Under the pieces are notes generated by a model. That model was not told the origin of the DNA and ran no database searches. It saw nothing but the letters and a program-made list of their open reading frames with translations. Made by a program: the position numbers and the translations under genes. Shown here one piece after another: positions 8,148 through 14,604 of a DNA stretch of 64,000 nt (its first letter is position 1; each line of letters begins with the position of its first letter). Origin of the DNA: Blautia hominis (lineage in GTDB: Bacteria; Bacillota; Clostridia; Lachnospirales; Lachnospiraceae); assembly GCA_002270465.1 (NCBI GenBank), contig NQOF01000003.1, positions 806,001 through 870,000 on the forward strand. The letters are read 5' to 3'.

Positions 8148-9503
8148 TCAGCCAACCAGTTTTTTTAGTTTCCATTTACCGCTCTGTACGCGGATAAAGG
8201 AGAATATAGCACCAATTCCCCAGCCGATGGGGATTGACCACCAGATTGCACTGGCACCGATGAAATGAGCCAGAAGGTATGCGATGGCAACTCTGGAAAA
8301 CAGATTGGACATGGAACTCAGCATAAAGGCACCCATATCTCCGGCACCTCTCAAAAGGCCGTTGCCTACGAACATCAGTCCCATTAGTACATAAAATACG
8401 GAGACTGTTTTCATGTATTTCAGTCCGTATCCCATAGCACTTCCCTCTGAACCGCTGTTCAGGAACAGGCTGAGGAGCTGGGGGCCAAAGAGATAGATTA
8501 TGCCGGTGATGATCAGAGAGAAAATAAGTACCATGAGCAGACACGCTTTATAACCCTGAACCACCCGTTTTTCTTTTCCGGCACCGATATTCTGCGCGGT
8601 ATAACTTGACATGGCGTTTGAAAAGTTCATATTTGGCATCATAGCCAGCGTATCTATTTTTGTTGCCGCTGTATATCCGGCTACAAATACTTTGCCGTAG
8701 GAGTTCACCAGTCCCTGCATGAACATCATGCTCAGTGAGACAATGGACTGCTGCAGCATAGAGGGAACACCGACACGGGCGATTCTCCGGGCAGCGCCGG
8801 CTTCAAAAAGAGAAAACTTTTTATTTGCGGCAGCGGGTTCATTTTCCATATTCTTCATTCTTTTAATGAGTACAAAGAAAGAGGCCACTGCGCACAGGCC
8901 TTGTGCGATCAGCGTTGCCCAGGCGACACCTGCCACACCCATATGAAAACGAATGACAAAGAGCAGATCAAGCCCGATATTTGTAAGAGCTGATACCATA
9001 AGAAATTTAAGTGGTGTATTGCTGTCTCCCAGGGCGTTGTAAATGCCGTTTAATGTATTGTAGAGAAACAGGAAAACAGCGCCTCCAAAATAAATACGCA
9101 GATAGGTAAGTGAGTCTGCCATGATATCCGCATCTGTTCCCAAAAGTTTCAGAAGCGGTTCGGCAGCCAGCTCGCCGGCCGCCATGATCGCCAGTCCGAT
9201 GACACCCAGAGCGATCAGTGCAGTGGAGATGGTGGTCTTCATTTCCCGGATCTGGCCGGCTCCGAAGAGCTGGGAAATGACAACCGTACATCCCATGGAT
9301 AGGCCGGCAGCGATCGCTACAGCCAGAAAAACAACAGGGAAGGAGGAGCCTACCGCTGCAAGCGCATCCTCACCTACAAACTTTCCAACTACCATGGAAT
9401 CCACCATATTGTAAAGCTGCTGAAAAAAGTTTCCGATAACCATAGGAAGAGCGAAGAAAAAAAGCAACTTCAGAGGTTTGCCTTCCGTCAGATTTTTTAC
9501 CAT
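8148..9503 (-). CDS. MATE family multidrug efflux transporter
   Basis: This is a 451-residue integral membrane protein with about 12 hydrophobic segments. It belongs to the MATE family of Na+- or H+-coupled exporters of drugs and cationic or amphipathic metabolites. The family's two-fold MatE layout is evident: FFFALPMVIGNFFQQLYNMVDSMVVG opens the first half as usual (quoted here only as a recognition landmark around residues 14-39 shortened: ALPMVIGNFFQQLYN), and a second half begins near ARRIARVGVPSMLQQS. The start codon directly abuts the stop of the upstream marR gene (TAA then ATG), with AAAGGGGGTA as RBS, so the two are translationally coupled. Control is expected to come from that MarR protein. 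The actual substrate cannot be told from sequence. Confidence 0.93.
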   Translation of the reverse strand: MVKNLTEGKPLKLLFFFALPMVIGNFFQQLYNMVDSMVVGKFVGEDALAAVGSSFPVVFLAVAIAAGLSMGCTVVISQLFGAGQIREMKTTISTALIALGVIGLAIMAAGELAAEPLLKLLGTDADIMADSLTYLRIYFGGAVFLFLYNTLNGIYNALGDSNTPLKFLMVSALTNIGLDLLFVIRFHMGVAGVAWATLIAQGLCAVASFFVLIKRMKNMENEPAAANKKFSLFEAGAARRIARVGVPSMLQQSIVSLSMMFMQGLVNSYGKVFVAGYTAATKIDTLAMMPNMNFSNAMSSYTAQNIGAGKEKRVVQGYKACLLMVLIFSLIITGIIYLFGPQLLSLFLNSGSEGSAMGYGLKYMKTVSVFYVLMGLMFVGNGLLRGAGDMGAFMLSSMSNLFSRVAIAYLLAHFIGASAIWWSIPIGWGIGAIFSFIRVQSGKWKLKKLVG

Positions 9504-9929
9504 TTAAATACCCCCTTTTTTTCTGTATGTAACTGCATTATCTGCAATTCGTTTGATGTGGTCCTGATGTATTTGCTGTTCCTCCTCGGAAAAGCCGGCA
9601 TAGCATATTTGGTCCCAGGTTTTATAGATATCCCGGATATGTTCATAAATCTCCTCACCTTTATCCGTCAGAGATACAAATTTTTGACGGCGGTCGTGTT
9701 CATTGATCTTGCGGCATATGAGGCCTTTTTCCTCCAGAGATGCCAGGTTCTTTGCAATCCTGCCTTTATCCAGGTTCAGATACTCCGCCATTTCCTCTTG
9801 ACTGCAGCTTTTATCCTTGAGGATACGGATCAGCCGGCCTTCCAGGGGGATCAGCCCGTATTTTTCCATCTCACCCCTTACATATGACAATTCGCAGCGT
9901 CGTATGATGCTGACAAAATGATTATTCAT
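9504..9929 (-). CDS. MarR family transcriptional regulator
   Basis: This 141-residue winged-helix dimer of the MarR family is the first gene of a two-gene operon with the MATE exporter. The DNA-binding core is visible: SCSQEEMAEYLNLDKGRIAKNLASLEEKGLI splits into helix-turn-helix SQEEMAEYLNLDKGRIA and a wing containing NEHDRRQKFVSLT, which carries the family's D-x-R-x-x-x-x-x-L-T hallmark. It most likely represses its own operon by binding two palindromes just downstream of the promoter (9950-9980), with a ligand or oxidant as inducer. RBS AGGAGG precedes ATG 9929. Confidence 0.92.
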   Translation of the reverse strand: MNNHFVSIIRRCELSYVRGEMEKYGLIPLEGRLIRILKDKSCSQEEMAEYLNLDKGRIAKNLASLEEKGLICRKINEHDRRQKFVSLTDKGEEIYEHIRDIYKTWDQICYAGFSEEEQQIHQDHIKRIADNAVTYRKKGGI

Positions 9930-9949
9930 AAAACTGCCTCCTTGAAATT

Positions 9950-9980
9950 AGTTGTAATTTACAACTGTTGTATGAACAAC
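9950..9980 (-). promoter_or_regulatory. Candidate MarR operators
   Basis: There are two adjacent palindromes. One is AGTTGTAA-T-TTACAACT (9950-9966, perfect 8-bp arms); the other is GTTGT-ATGA-ACAAC (9967-9980). They occupy the initially transcribed region between the -10 box (9986-9991) and the marR start codon, the expected place for autorepression. The half site GTTGTA is shared. Confidence 0.7.
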
Positions 9981-9985
9981 TATTT

Positions 9986-10014
9986 ATTATATGCATGTAA
10001 AAGGAAAATGTCAA
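9986..10014 (-). promoter_or_regulatory. Consensus sigma-A promoter of marR-MATE operon
   Basis: On the minus strand this reads TTGACA (10014-10009), a 17-base spacer and TATAAT (9991-9986), a perfect consensus match. Such strength fits an operon held off by a repressor. Confidence 0.85.
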
Positions 10015-10044
10015 CATGAAATTTTTATATATGTTATACTGAGG

Positions 10045-10205
10045 TTACTATTCACGGCTGCTATCCCGCGAGGCGTTTTTATGCGCTTGCGCATGAAAAT
10101 CCCGAGGCAGCCAGCGCGATATGGGGCAGAATGCTCCATATCTGTGCATCGCGAAGCGTGTTACTGTTTACAGAACTGCGTTTTTTGCAGGGCTGTGAAT
10201 AGTAG
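10045..10205. repeat. Dispersed intergenic repeat, family R2, copy a
   Basis: The outer inverted ends are TTACTATTCACGGCT and GGCTGTGAATAGTAG. The interior contains the hairpins ATGCGC-tt-GCGCAT and TATGG...CCATA. A stretch of about 75 bases (10098-10172, from GCATGAAAATCCCGAGGCAG onward) is almost identical to the copy at 28757-28917. A more diverged relative lies at 21991-22155. Confidence 0.75.
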
Positions 10206-10339
10206 CATACTGAGGATTAATAGGCGGCTGTTCATTGATGACAGTCCCGGGAAATATTTATAACATAAGGAGGCCGGGTGAGGCGGGGAAAATTTTTGGT
10301 TAGCCGGCCGCACAATGTGATTTAATGGGATCGTGAACA

Positions 10340-10414
10340 GCAGAAGAGAAAATCCTGTTGTGAAGGCATTTCTTTATGGGCTTTTACTCGTAACTGTGAA
10401 GGTAGGGAATAGTT
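10340..10414. repeat. Partial R1-like repeat remnant
   Basis: This segment ends GTAACTGTGAAGGTAGGGAATAGTTA, matching the right-hand portion of R1 elements (for example around 2746-2771 and 20793-20814). The left half of the element is not recognisable. Between 10206 and 10340 nothing further could be identified. Confidence 0.35.
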
Positions 10415-10486
10415 ATGCAAATTACAGACAATGTTCTGTCGGATTTTTCATCAATGGAGAGACTGTGGGATGAGAAAGGAGTATGA
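10415..10486 (+). other. Possible 23-codon leader ORF before the GNAT gene
   Basis: An ATG at 10415 opens 23 codons (MQITDNVLSDFSSMERLWDE...) ending in TGA at 10484-10486, immediately before and in the same frame as the GNAT start at 10487. It could be a coupled leader peptide, a former N-terminal extension cut off by a stop, or chance. No good ribosome binding site precedes it, so confidence is low. Confidence 0.25.
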
Positions 10487-11278
10487 ATGGAAAAAATAGT
10501 GGAGATCATGGATAAAAGCGTTATTACGGAATTGTTCGCAGGATGGGAGGAGACTTTGATCTGGTCTTGTCTTCAGGATTGTATGGGAAGAGCTTACGGA
10601 GATGATCCGGAGAATCCACGGTCCGCACAGATAGTAGTGGGAGATTTCTGCTTTTTTGCAGGGCGGCCGGCGGAGGCGCTTGTGCGAAATAAACCGGATG
10701 ACAGAGAATCAGAGTTTATCATTATGGTGCCGGCTTCGGTAGAATGGGGAGATTTGATAGAGCAGGTTTATCAGGGATGTTCAAAAAAACGCAAACGATA
10801 TGCTATCAGGAAAGAGTCGGATATATTTGACAAGGAGAGGCTCAGGGATATAGTAAAGCACTGTCCGGAGGGATTCTCCCTGCATAAAATTGACAAAGAG
10901 ACTTACCGGCAGGTTATGGAGAATCCATGGTCCGCAGATCTGTGTTCTCAGTTTAAAGATTACGAAGACTACAGGAAACGCGGATTGGGGGTTGCAGCCT
11001 TCGATAATAAGATTCTGGCAGCCGGTGCGTCTTCCTACACGGTCTATAAAGAAGGGATTGAGATTGAGGTGGATACCCGTGAAGATTACCGAAGAAAGGG
11101 ACTGGCGCTCTGCTGTGCCGCACAGCTTATTCTGGATTGTCTGGAGCGGGGCCTGTATCCAAGCTGGGATGCCCAGAATCCTGCTTCCGTGGCATTGTCA
11201 GAAAAACTGGGTTATCATTTTGATAAGGAGTATACAGCCTATGAGGTGTACAAATATACAGGGATAAAGAAAAATTAA
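10487..11278 (+). CDS. GNAT family N-acetyltransferase
   Basis: This 263-residue cytoplasmic protein looks like the GNAT_acetyltran type, which has a divergent N-terminal half followed by an acetyl-CoA-binding GNAT core. The core is recognisable at residues ~165-255: strand AAFDNKILAAGASSYT, strand GIEIEVDTREDYRRKGLAL with the acetyl-CoA pyrophosphate loop (R-R-K-G-L-A), then the C-terminal SWDAQNPASVALSEKLGY motif. This motif is typical of enzymes acetylating small molecules or peptides. The N-terminal ~140 residues are acidic and unassigned. It stands alone between repeat-rich gaps. RBS GAAAGGAG precedes ATG by five bases. The substrate is unknown. Confidence 0.8.
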   Translation: MEKIVEIMDKSVITELFAGWEETLIWSCLQDCMGRAYGDDPENPRSAQIVVGDFCFFAGRPAEALVRNKPDDRESEFIIMVPASVEWGDLIEQVYQGCSKKRKRYAIRKESDIFDKERLRDIVKHCPEGFSLHKIDKETYRQVMENPWSADLCSQFKDYEDYRKRGLGVAAFDNKILAAGASSYTVYKEGIEIEVDTREDYRRKGLALCCAAQLILDCLERGLYPSWDAQNPASVALSEKLGYHFDKEYTAYEVYKYTGIKKN

Positions 11279-11612
11279 ATAGGTGAAAAATAGATAACGA
11301 ATGATGCATTGGATTTCGGATTTTGGCAGGAGGGAAGATGTGGATTGATGATAATTAGTATATTTTCAGCAGATAGATACAAAATCGGAAAGTTTTAAGG
11401 GCGTGATTTTTCGCAGAGTTTACAAAAAATGTGAATATGCAATATGTCAATAGAAATATGCACTGCAATATGATAAGCTATACAGCATAACAGATAAAGT
11501 TTTATGTCTTACATCATTGCTGCCATGTCGATAAAAGCCGGCTCCCCATGACAACAGGTAAGACATGGGACACCAAGTAAAATAAATGAGTATTGGAAAG
11601 GAAGGGTACAAT
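11279..11612 (+). other. AT-rich gap before the coiled-coil gene
   Basis: No gene is seen in these 334 bases. A hairpin CCCATG...CATGGG (11545-11569) lies about 30 bases before the RBS AAAGGAAGGG of the next gene. Possible weak -35/-10 pairs occur around 11430-11500 (for example TTTACA with TATGTC), but none is convincing. Confidence 0.4.
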
Positions 11613-12182
11613 ATGGGATTTACAACAGAGGATATCAATATGCTGGAAAAGTTGTTTGACAATAAGCTGCAGCCATTATATTTGCAGGTGGATGAAAAAT
11701 TTGAACAGGTAAATAATCGCTTGAATGAAAACGCGGAAAGGATGGAGGAACGGTTTGAGCAGATAGATAGAAGATTTGAACAGGTAGATAAGAGGTTTGA
11801 GCAGATAGATGAAAAGCTTGAACAAATAGATGATAAATTTAGACAGATAGATAAAAGATTTGAATTAGTAGAGGAATCTATTAAGCAAATGAAAATTCAA
11901 CTTAATAATGTTGAAACAAGGCTGGACCGTCTTGAGAAAGAGGTTGCGGCTGTGAGAGATGAATTGGAACAAACGAAATTTATTATAGAAAACGAAATTC
12001 AGAGAAATATTAAAATTATTGCGGAAAATCACGTTGATTTAAGCCGTAAATTTACAGATGCCCTGCGGGTTTCACAGACGGATGAGCTTTACCATTTAAA
12101 GGTTAACCAATTGGAATCCAGGCTTGTGATATTGGAAAGTAAATTTGATAGTTTGTCACAGGGGCAGAAAAAAGTTGTTTAA
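11613..12182 (+). CDS. Heptad-repeat coiled-coil protein, unknown function
   Basis: This is a 189-residue protein with no signal peptide or membrane segment. After a short head (MGFTTEDINMLEKLFDNKLQPLY) it becomes an almost perfect seven-residue repeat of the form F-E-Q-I/V-D-x-R/K, about nine times at residues ~26-90. A further coiled coil carries LNNVETRLDRLEKEV. Hydrophobic residues fall at a and d positions throughout, so a long parallel bundle or filament is expected. Similar proteins occur in gut Firmicutes and phages as tethers or scaffolds, but no function is established and I do not assign one. ATG 11613 was chosen because AAAGGAAGGG precedes it. An upstream ATG at 11586 lacks an RBS. 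Confidence 0.75.
   Translation: MGFTTEDINMLEKLFDNKLQPLYLQVDEKFEQVNNRLNENAERMEERFEQIDRRFEQVDKRFEQIDEKLEQIDDKFRQIDKRFELVEESIKQMKIQLNNVETRLDRLEKEVAAVRDELEQTKFIIENEIQRNIKIIAENHVDLSRKFTDALRVSQTDELYHLKVNQLESRLVILESKFDSLSQGQKKVV
11740..11880 (+). repeat. Degenerate 21-bp tandem repeats encoding heptads
   Basis: About six to seven 21-bp units (consensus TTTGAACAGATAGATAARAGA, given here as one 21-base period in degenerate form TTTGARCAG-RTAGAT-ARRAGR) lie inside the coiled-coil gene. Units differ at several positions, so they are old rather than freshly expanded. Such tracts can change copy number by slippage or recombination. Confidence 0.6.
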
Positions 12183-12318
12183 TGTAACTGCTAGGCAAGT
12201 CTGTATATAGGCTGTATGTACTGTAAGGAAACGTTCAGCAGCCAGACGAAAACTCCATTGCCTAAGGTGATTCTCCATAGATCTTGCTGGTAATCATGCA
12301 GGTACTCAACCGTTAGGT

Positions 12319-13158
12319 TCAAACATAGAAGGGGAATTCCAAACCTGTCTTCATAGTAAGATAATTGTTTATTTTTGGAGAATCGAAATCCAGCAGCGGT
12401 ATAACGCGGAGCCTGTCATCCTCAATTCCTTTTTTGACAAGGCTGAGAGGGAGAAAGCTGTAACCCAGGCCCGCCAGAACAAAGTCAAGAAGTTTTGTAC
12501 TGTTGTCTATCTCAAAGGAAAAATGGTAATTATCAGGAAAAAGCTGACGGATAAAGAGACCCACTTCCTGCAGGGCAAAATTGCAGAAAAGGTAATTCAA
12601 TTTAGGAAGATCTTTTCTGGTAATTCCCTTCTGATAGTTTATGTCACTGCTGCAACAGACAAGAACCAGTTCGTCTTTTTTAAAACATTGGCAGGTGAAA
12701 CCTTGTTTCTTCAACGGAATATAGGTAAATGCAAAATCAAGCAAATCATCCTGGAGTGCATGAAGCAGTTCCATAGAATGGGAAATGGTGACTTTTGTAT
12801 TCACATCCCTGTGTTCCTGCATATAGCCAAGGAGGGGTGCTCTTAAATGACACTCATAAATGGTGTTTGTTGTACCAATATGCAGATTCTCCCTGGAAAA
12901 ATCCTGTGTGTTCAGCATCGTGACTGCTGATTTTTCCAAGGCAAGTATGCGGTTGGCATAATCAATAAACTTTATGCCGGCTTCTGTAAGTTTCAGGCTT
13001 CTCGGACTGCGGACAAACAAGGGCTGGCCAAGTTCTTTTTCCAATTCGGCAATTCTGTTTGTAACCGTAGACTGGGCTACAAAAAGTGCCTCGGAAGCTT
13101 TGGTAAAGTTTAAAATTTTACTGAGCGCTAAAAATGTTTCCAAGGATGTTGTATTCAT
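12319..13158 (-). CDS. LysR family transcriptional regulator
   Basis: This 279-residue regulator has an N-terminal winged HTH (residues ~1-60, with FTKASEALFVAQSTVTNRIA and the ELGQPLFVRSPRS wing) and a C-terminal periplasmic-binding-like effector domain from ~90. It is divergently transcribed from the diaminopimelate decarboxylase gene, 125 bp away. This is the classic LysR layout, seen also for E. coli LysR and lysA. By that analogy it may control lysine synthesis in response to diaminopimelate or lysine, but this is inference. The shared gap holds an inverted repeat, CATAACAATG / CATTGTTATA. RBS GGAG lies upstream of ATG 13158. At 279 residues it is slightly shorter than the usual ~300. 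Confidence 0.9.
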   Translation of the reverse strand: MNTTSLETFLALSKILNFTKASEALFVAQSTVTNRIAELEKELGQPLFVRSPRSLKLTEAGIKFIDYANRILALEKSAVTMLNTQDFSRENLHIGTTNTIYECHLRAPLLGYMQEHRDVNTKVTISHSMELLHALQDDLLDFAFTYIPLKKQGFTCQCFKKDELVLVCCSSDINYQKGITRKDLPKLNYLFCNFALQEVGLFIRQLFPDNYHFSFEIDNSTKLLDFVLAGLGYSFLPLSLVKKGIEDDRLRVIPLLDFDSPKINNYLTMKTGLEFPFYV

Positions 13159-13183
13159 ATAAACTCCTATCGAAAAAACAAAT

Positions 13184-13267
13184 CATAACAATGCGATTAA
13201 TTTATTTTACAAATTATAAAGAATAAGATATAATTTGTCAAGAATTAAGTATGAAGACATTGTTATA
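13184..13267. promoter_or_regulatory. Divergent LysR control region
   Basis: CATAACAATG (13184-13193) and its near reverse complement CATTGTTATA (13258-13267) bracket the lysA-like promoter with a spacing of 64 bases. This is consistent with a looping or two-site LysR arrangement. It is a weak inference based on position and symmetry only. Confidence 0.4.
13206..13234 (+). promoter_or_regulatory. Promoter of the diaminopimelate decarboxylase gene
   Basis: TTTACA, a 17-base spacer and a perfect TATAAT, located 50 bases before the start codon and between the two arms of the divergent-region inverted repeat. Confidence 0.75.
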
Positions 13268-13283
13268 AGGAGAGATAAAGATT

Positions 13284-14534
13284 ATGGAGTACAATTTGAG
13301 AGAAGAGGGCTTTTATGGTAATATGGAGCCGGAACAAATTACAGAAATGTACGGCAGTCCGGTTTATGTATATAATGAAGAAACGCTGCGCTTACGATGT
13401 AGAGAATTGAAGAAAATGGTGAAATATCCTCACTTTGTCATTGATTATTCTATTAAAGCAAATTTCAACCCTGCCCTTCTGCAGATCGTCAAAGAGGAGG
13501 GGCTTGAGGTGGATGTCATGTCACCGGGAGAAATATCTCTGGCCAAAATGGCAGGTTATGAGGCAGATGAAATTTTCTATATCTGTAATAATGTATCTGA
13601 ACAGGAAATGCGCTATGCCATAGAGGCAGGTGTGACTACCAGCGTGGATTCCCTCTCTCAGCTGGAACAGTATGGAAGACTGAATCCGGGAGGAAAAGTG
13701 GCTGTTCGCCTGAATCCCGGCCATGGTGCAGGACATCATCAGAAAGTCATTACAGCAGGCAAGAAAACAAAATTCGGAATTGATGTGGAGATGCTCCATG
13801 AAGTGAAGGCTATTCTTGCCCGCTATAGCCTTAAACTGGTTGGTGTGAACCAGCATATTGGCTCCCTTTTTTTAGAAAAAGAACAATATCTGAAGAGTGT
13901 GGATTCCCTACTGGAATGTGCAAAAGAATTTTCTGATTTGGAATTTGTGGATTTTGGCGGGGGATTTGGTATCGCCTATCATAAAGAGAATCAGATTCAG
14001 CGACTAGATTTGGCAGATCTGGGAAAATCCCTGGATGAGATCATGTACCGTTTTGTGAAGGAATACGGGAAGGAAATCACCTTCCGGGCAGAACCGGGCC
14101 GCTATGTAACGGCAGAATCGTCAGTCCTTTTGGGAACCGTAAATACGGTGAAAACCAACCACGGCAAAAAATATATTGGCACAGATATTGGATTTAATGT
14201 ACTTATGCGTCCGGTATTATACGATTCTTATCATGAGATTGAGGTATATGAAAAAAATAGGAAGGTGTCAGGAAAAAGAGAGACAGTCACTGTTGTAGGC
14301 AATATTTGCGAGAGTGGTGACATTCTGGCAAAAGACAGGGAACTTCCCCATATAGAGGAAAAAGATGTGATTGGAGTTTTGGATGCAGGCGCTTATGGAC
14401 ATGTCATGAGCTCTAATTATAATGGAAGACTTAGGCCGGCAGAGGTTCTGGTAAGAACAGACGGAAAAATCCGCCTCATCAGAAAACGTGATACACTGGA
14501 AGATTTGGTGAAAAACTATGTATTGCTGCCATAA
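13284..14534 (+). CDS. lysA: Diaminopimelate decarboxylase (group IV PLP decarboxylase)
   Basis: This cytoplasmic PLP enzyme converts meso-diaminopimelate to L-lysine + CO2, the last lysine step. It has 416 residues. The alanine-racemase-like barrel carries the PLP lysine K58 in DYSIKAN, then HIGS, the phosphate-binding glycines of FGGGFG (~residue 230) and the EPGR motif. The C-terminal sheet domain has CESGD and DAGAYG, which at the dimer interface complete the active site. EPGR and CESGD are the signature of LysA-type enzymes. A relative acting on carboxynorspermidine or arginine is possible but less likely. The regulator is the divergent LysR gene. RBS AAGGAGAGA precedes ATG. A strong terminator follows at 14551. 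Confidence 0.88.
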   Translation: MEYNLREEGFYGNMEPEQITEMYGSPVYVYNEETLRLRCRELKKMVKYPHFVIDYSIKANFNPALLQIVKEEGLEVDVMSPGEISLAKMAGYEADEIFYICNNVSEQEMRYAIEAGVTTSVDSLSQLEQYGRLNPGGKVAVRLNPGHGAGHHQKVITAGKKTKFGIDVEMLHEVKAILARYSLKLVGVNQHIGSLFLEKEQYLKSVDSLLECAKEFSDLEFVDFGGGFGIAYHKENQIQRLDLADLGKSLDEIMYRFVKEYGKEITFRAEPGRYVTAESSVLLGTVNTVKTNHGKKYIGTDIGFNVLMRPVLYDSYHEIEVYEKNRKVSGKRETVTVVGNICESGDILAKDRELPHIEEKDVIGVLDAGAYGHVMSSNYNGRLRPAEVLVRTDGKIRLIRKRDTLEDLVKNYVLLP

Positions 14535-14550
14535 CAGGCTGGTATCAGAA

Positions 14551-14596
14551 GGGAGCATTCTTCTCTGACGGGCAGAGTGGAATGCTCCCTTTTTTT
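14551..14596 (+). terminator. Rho-independent terminator after lysA
   Basis: The stem GGGAGCATTC / GAATGCTCCC is followed by TTTTTTTC. It lies between two convergent genes and ends just before the ABC-F stop codon. The minus-strand side lacks a T run. Confidence 0.85.
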
Positions 14597-14604
14597 CTTG
14601 AATT

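Noticed and set aside
11740-11880. Short tandem repeats resembling a CRISPR array
   Set aside because: They are contiguous 21-bp in-frame units without spacers and encode heptads of a coiled-coil protein.
12183-12318. Further R1 repeat copy
   Set aside because: Only scattered similarity (GTTCAGCAG, CATTGCCTAAGG, GGTACTCAACCGTTA) remains, too weak to list as an element without alignment statistics.
13159-13283. Lysine riboswitch before the lysA-type gene
   Set aside because: The gap is only 125 bases and the predicted leader about 45, far too short for an L-box.
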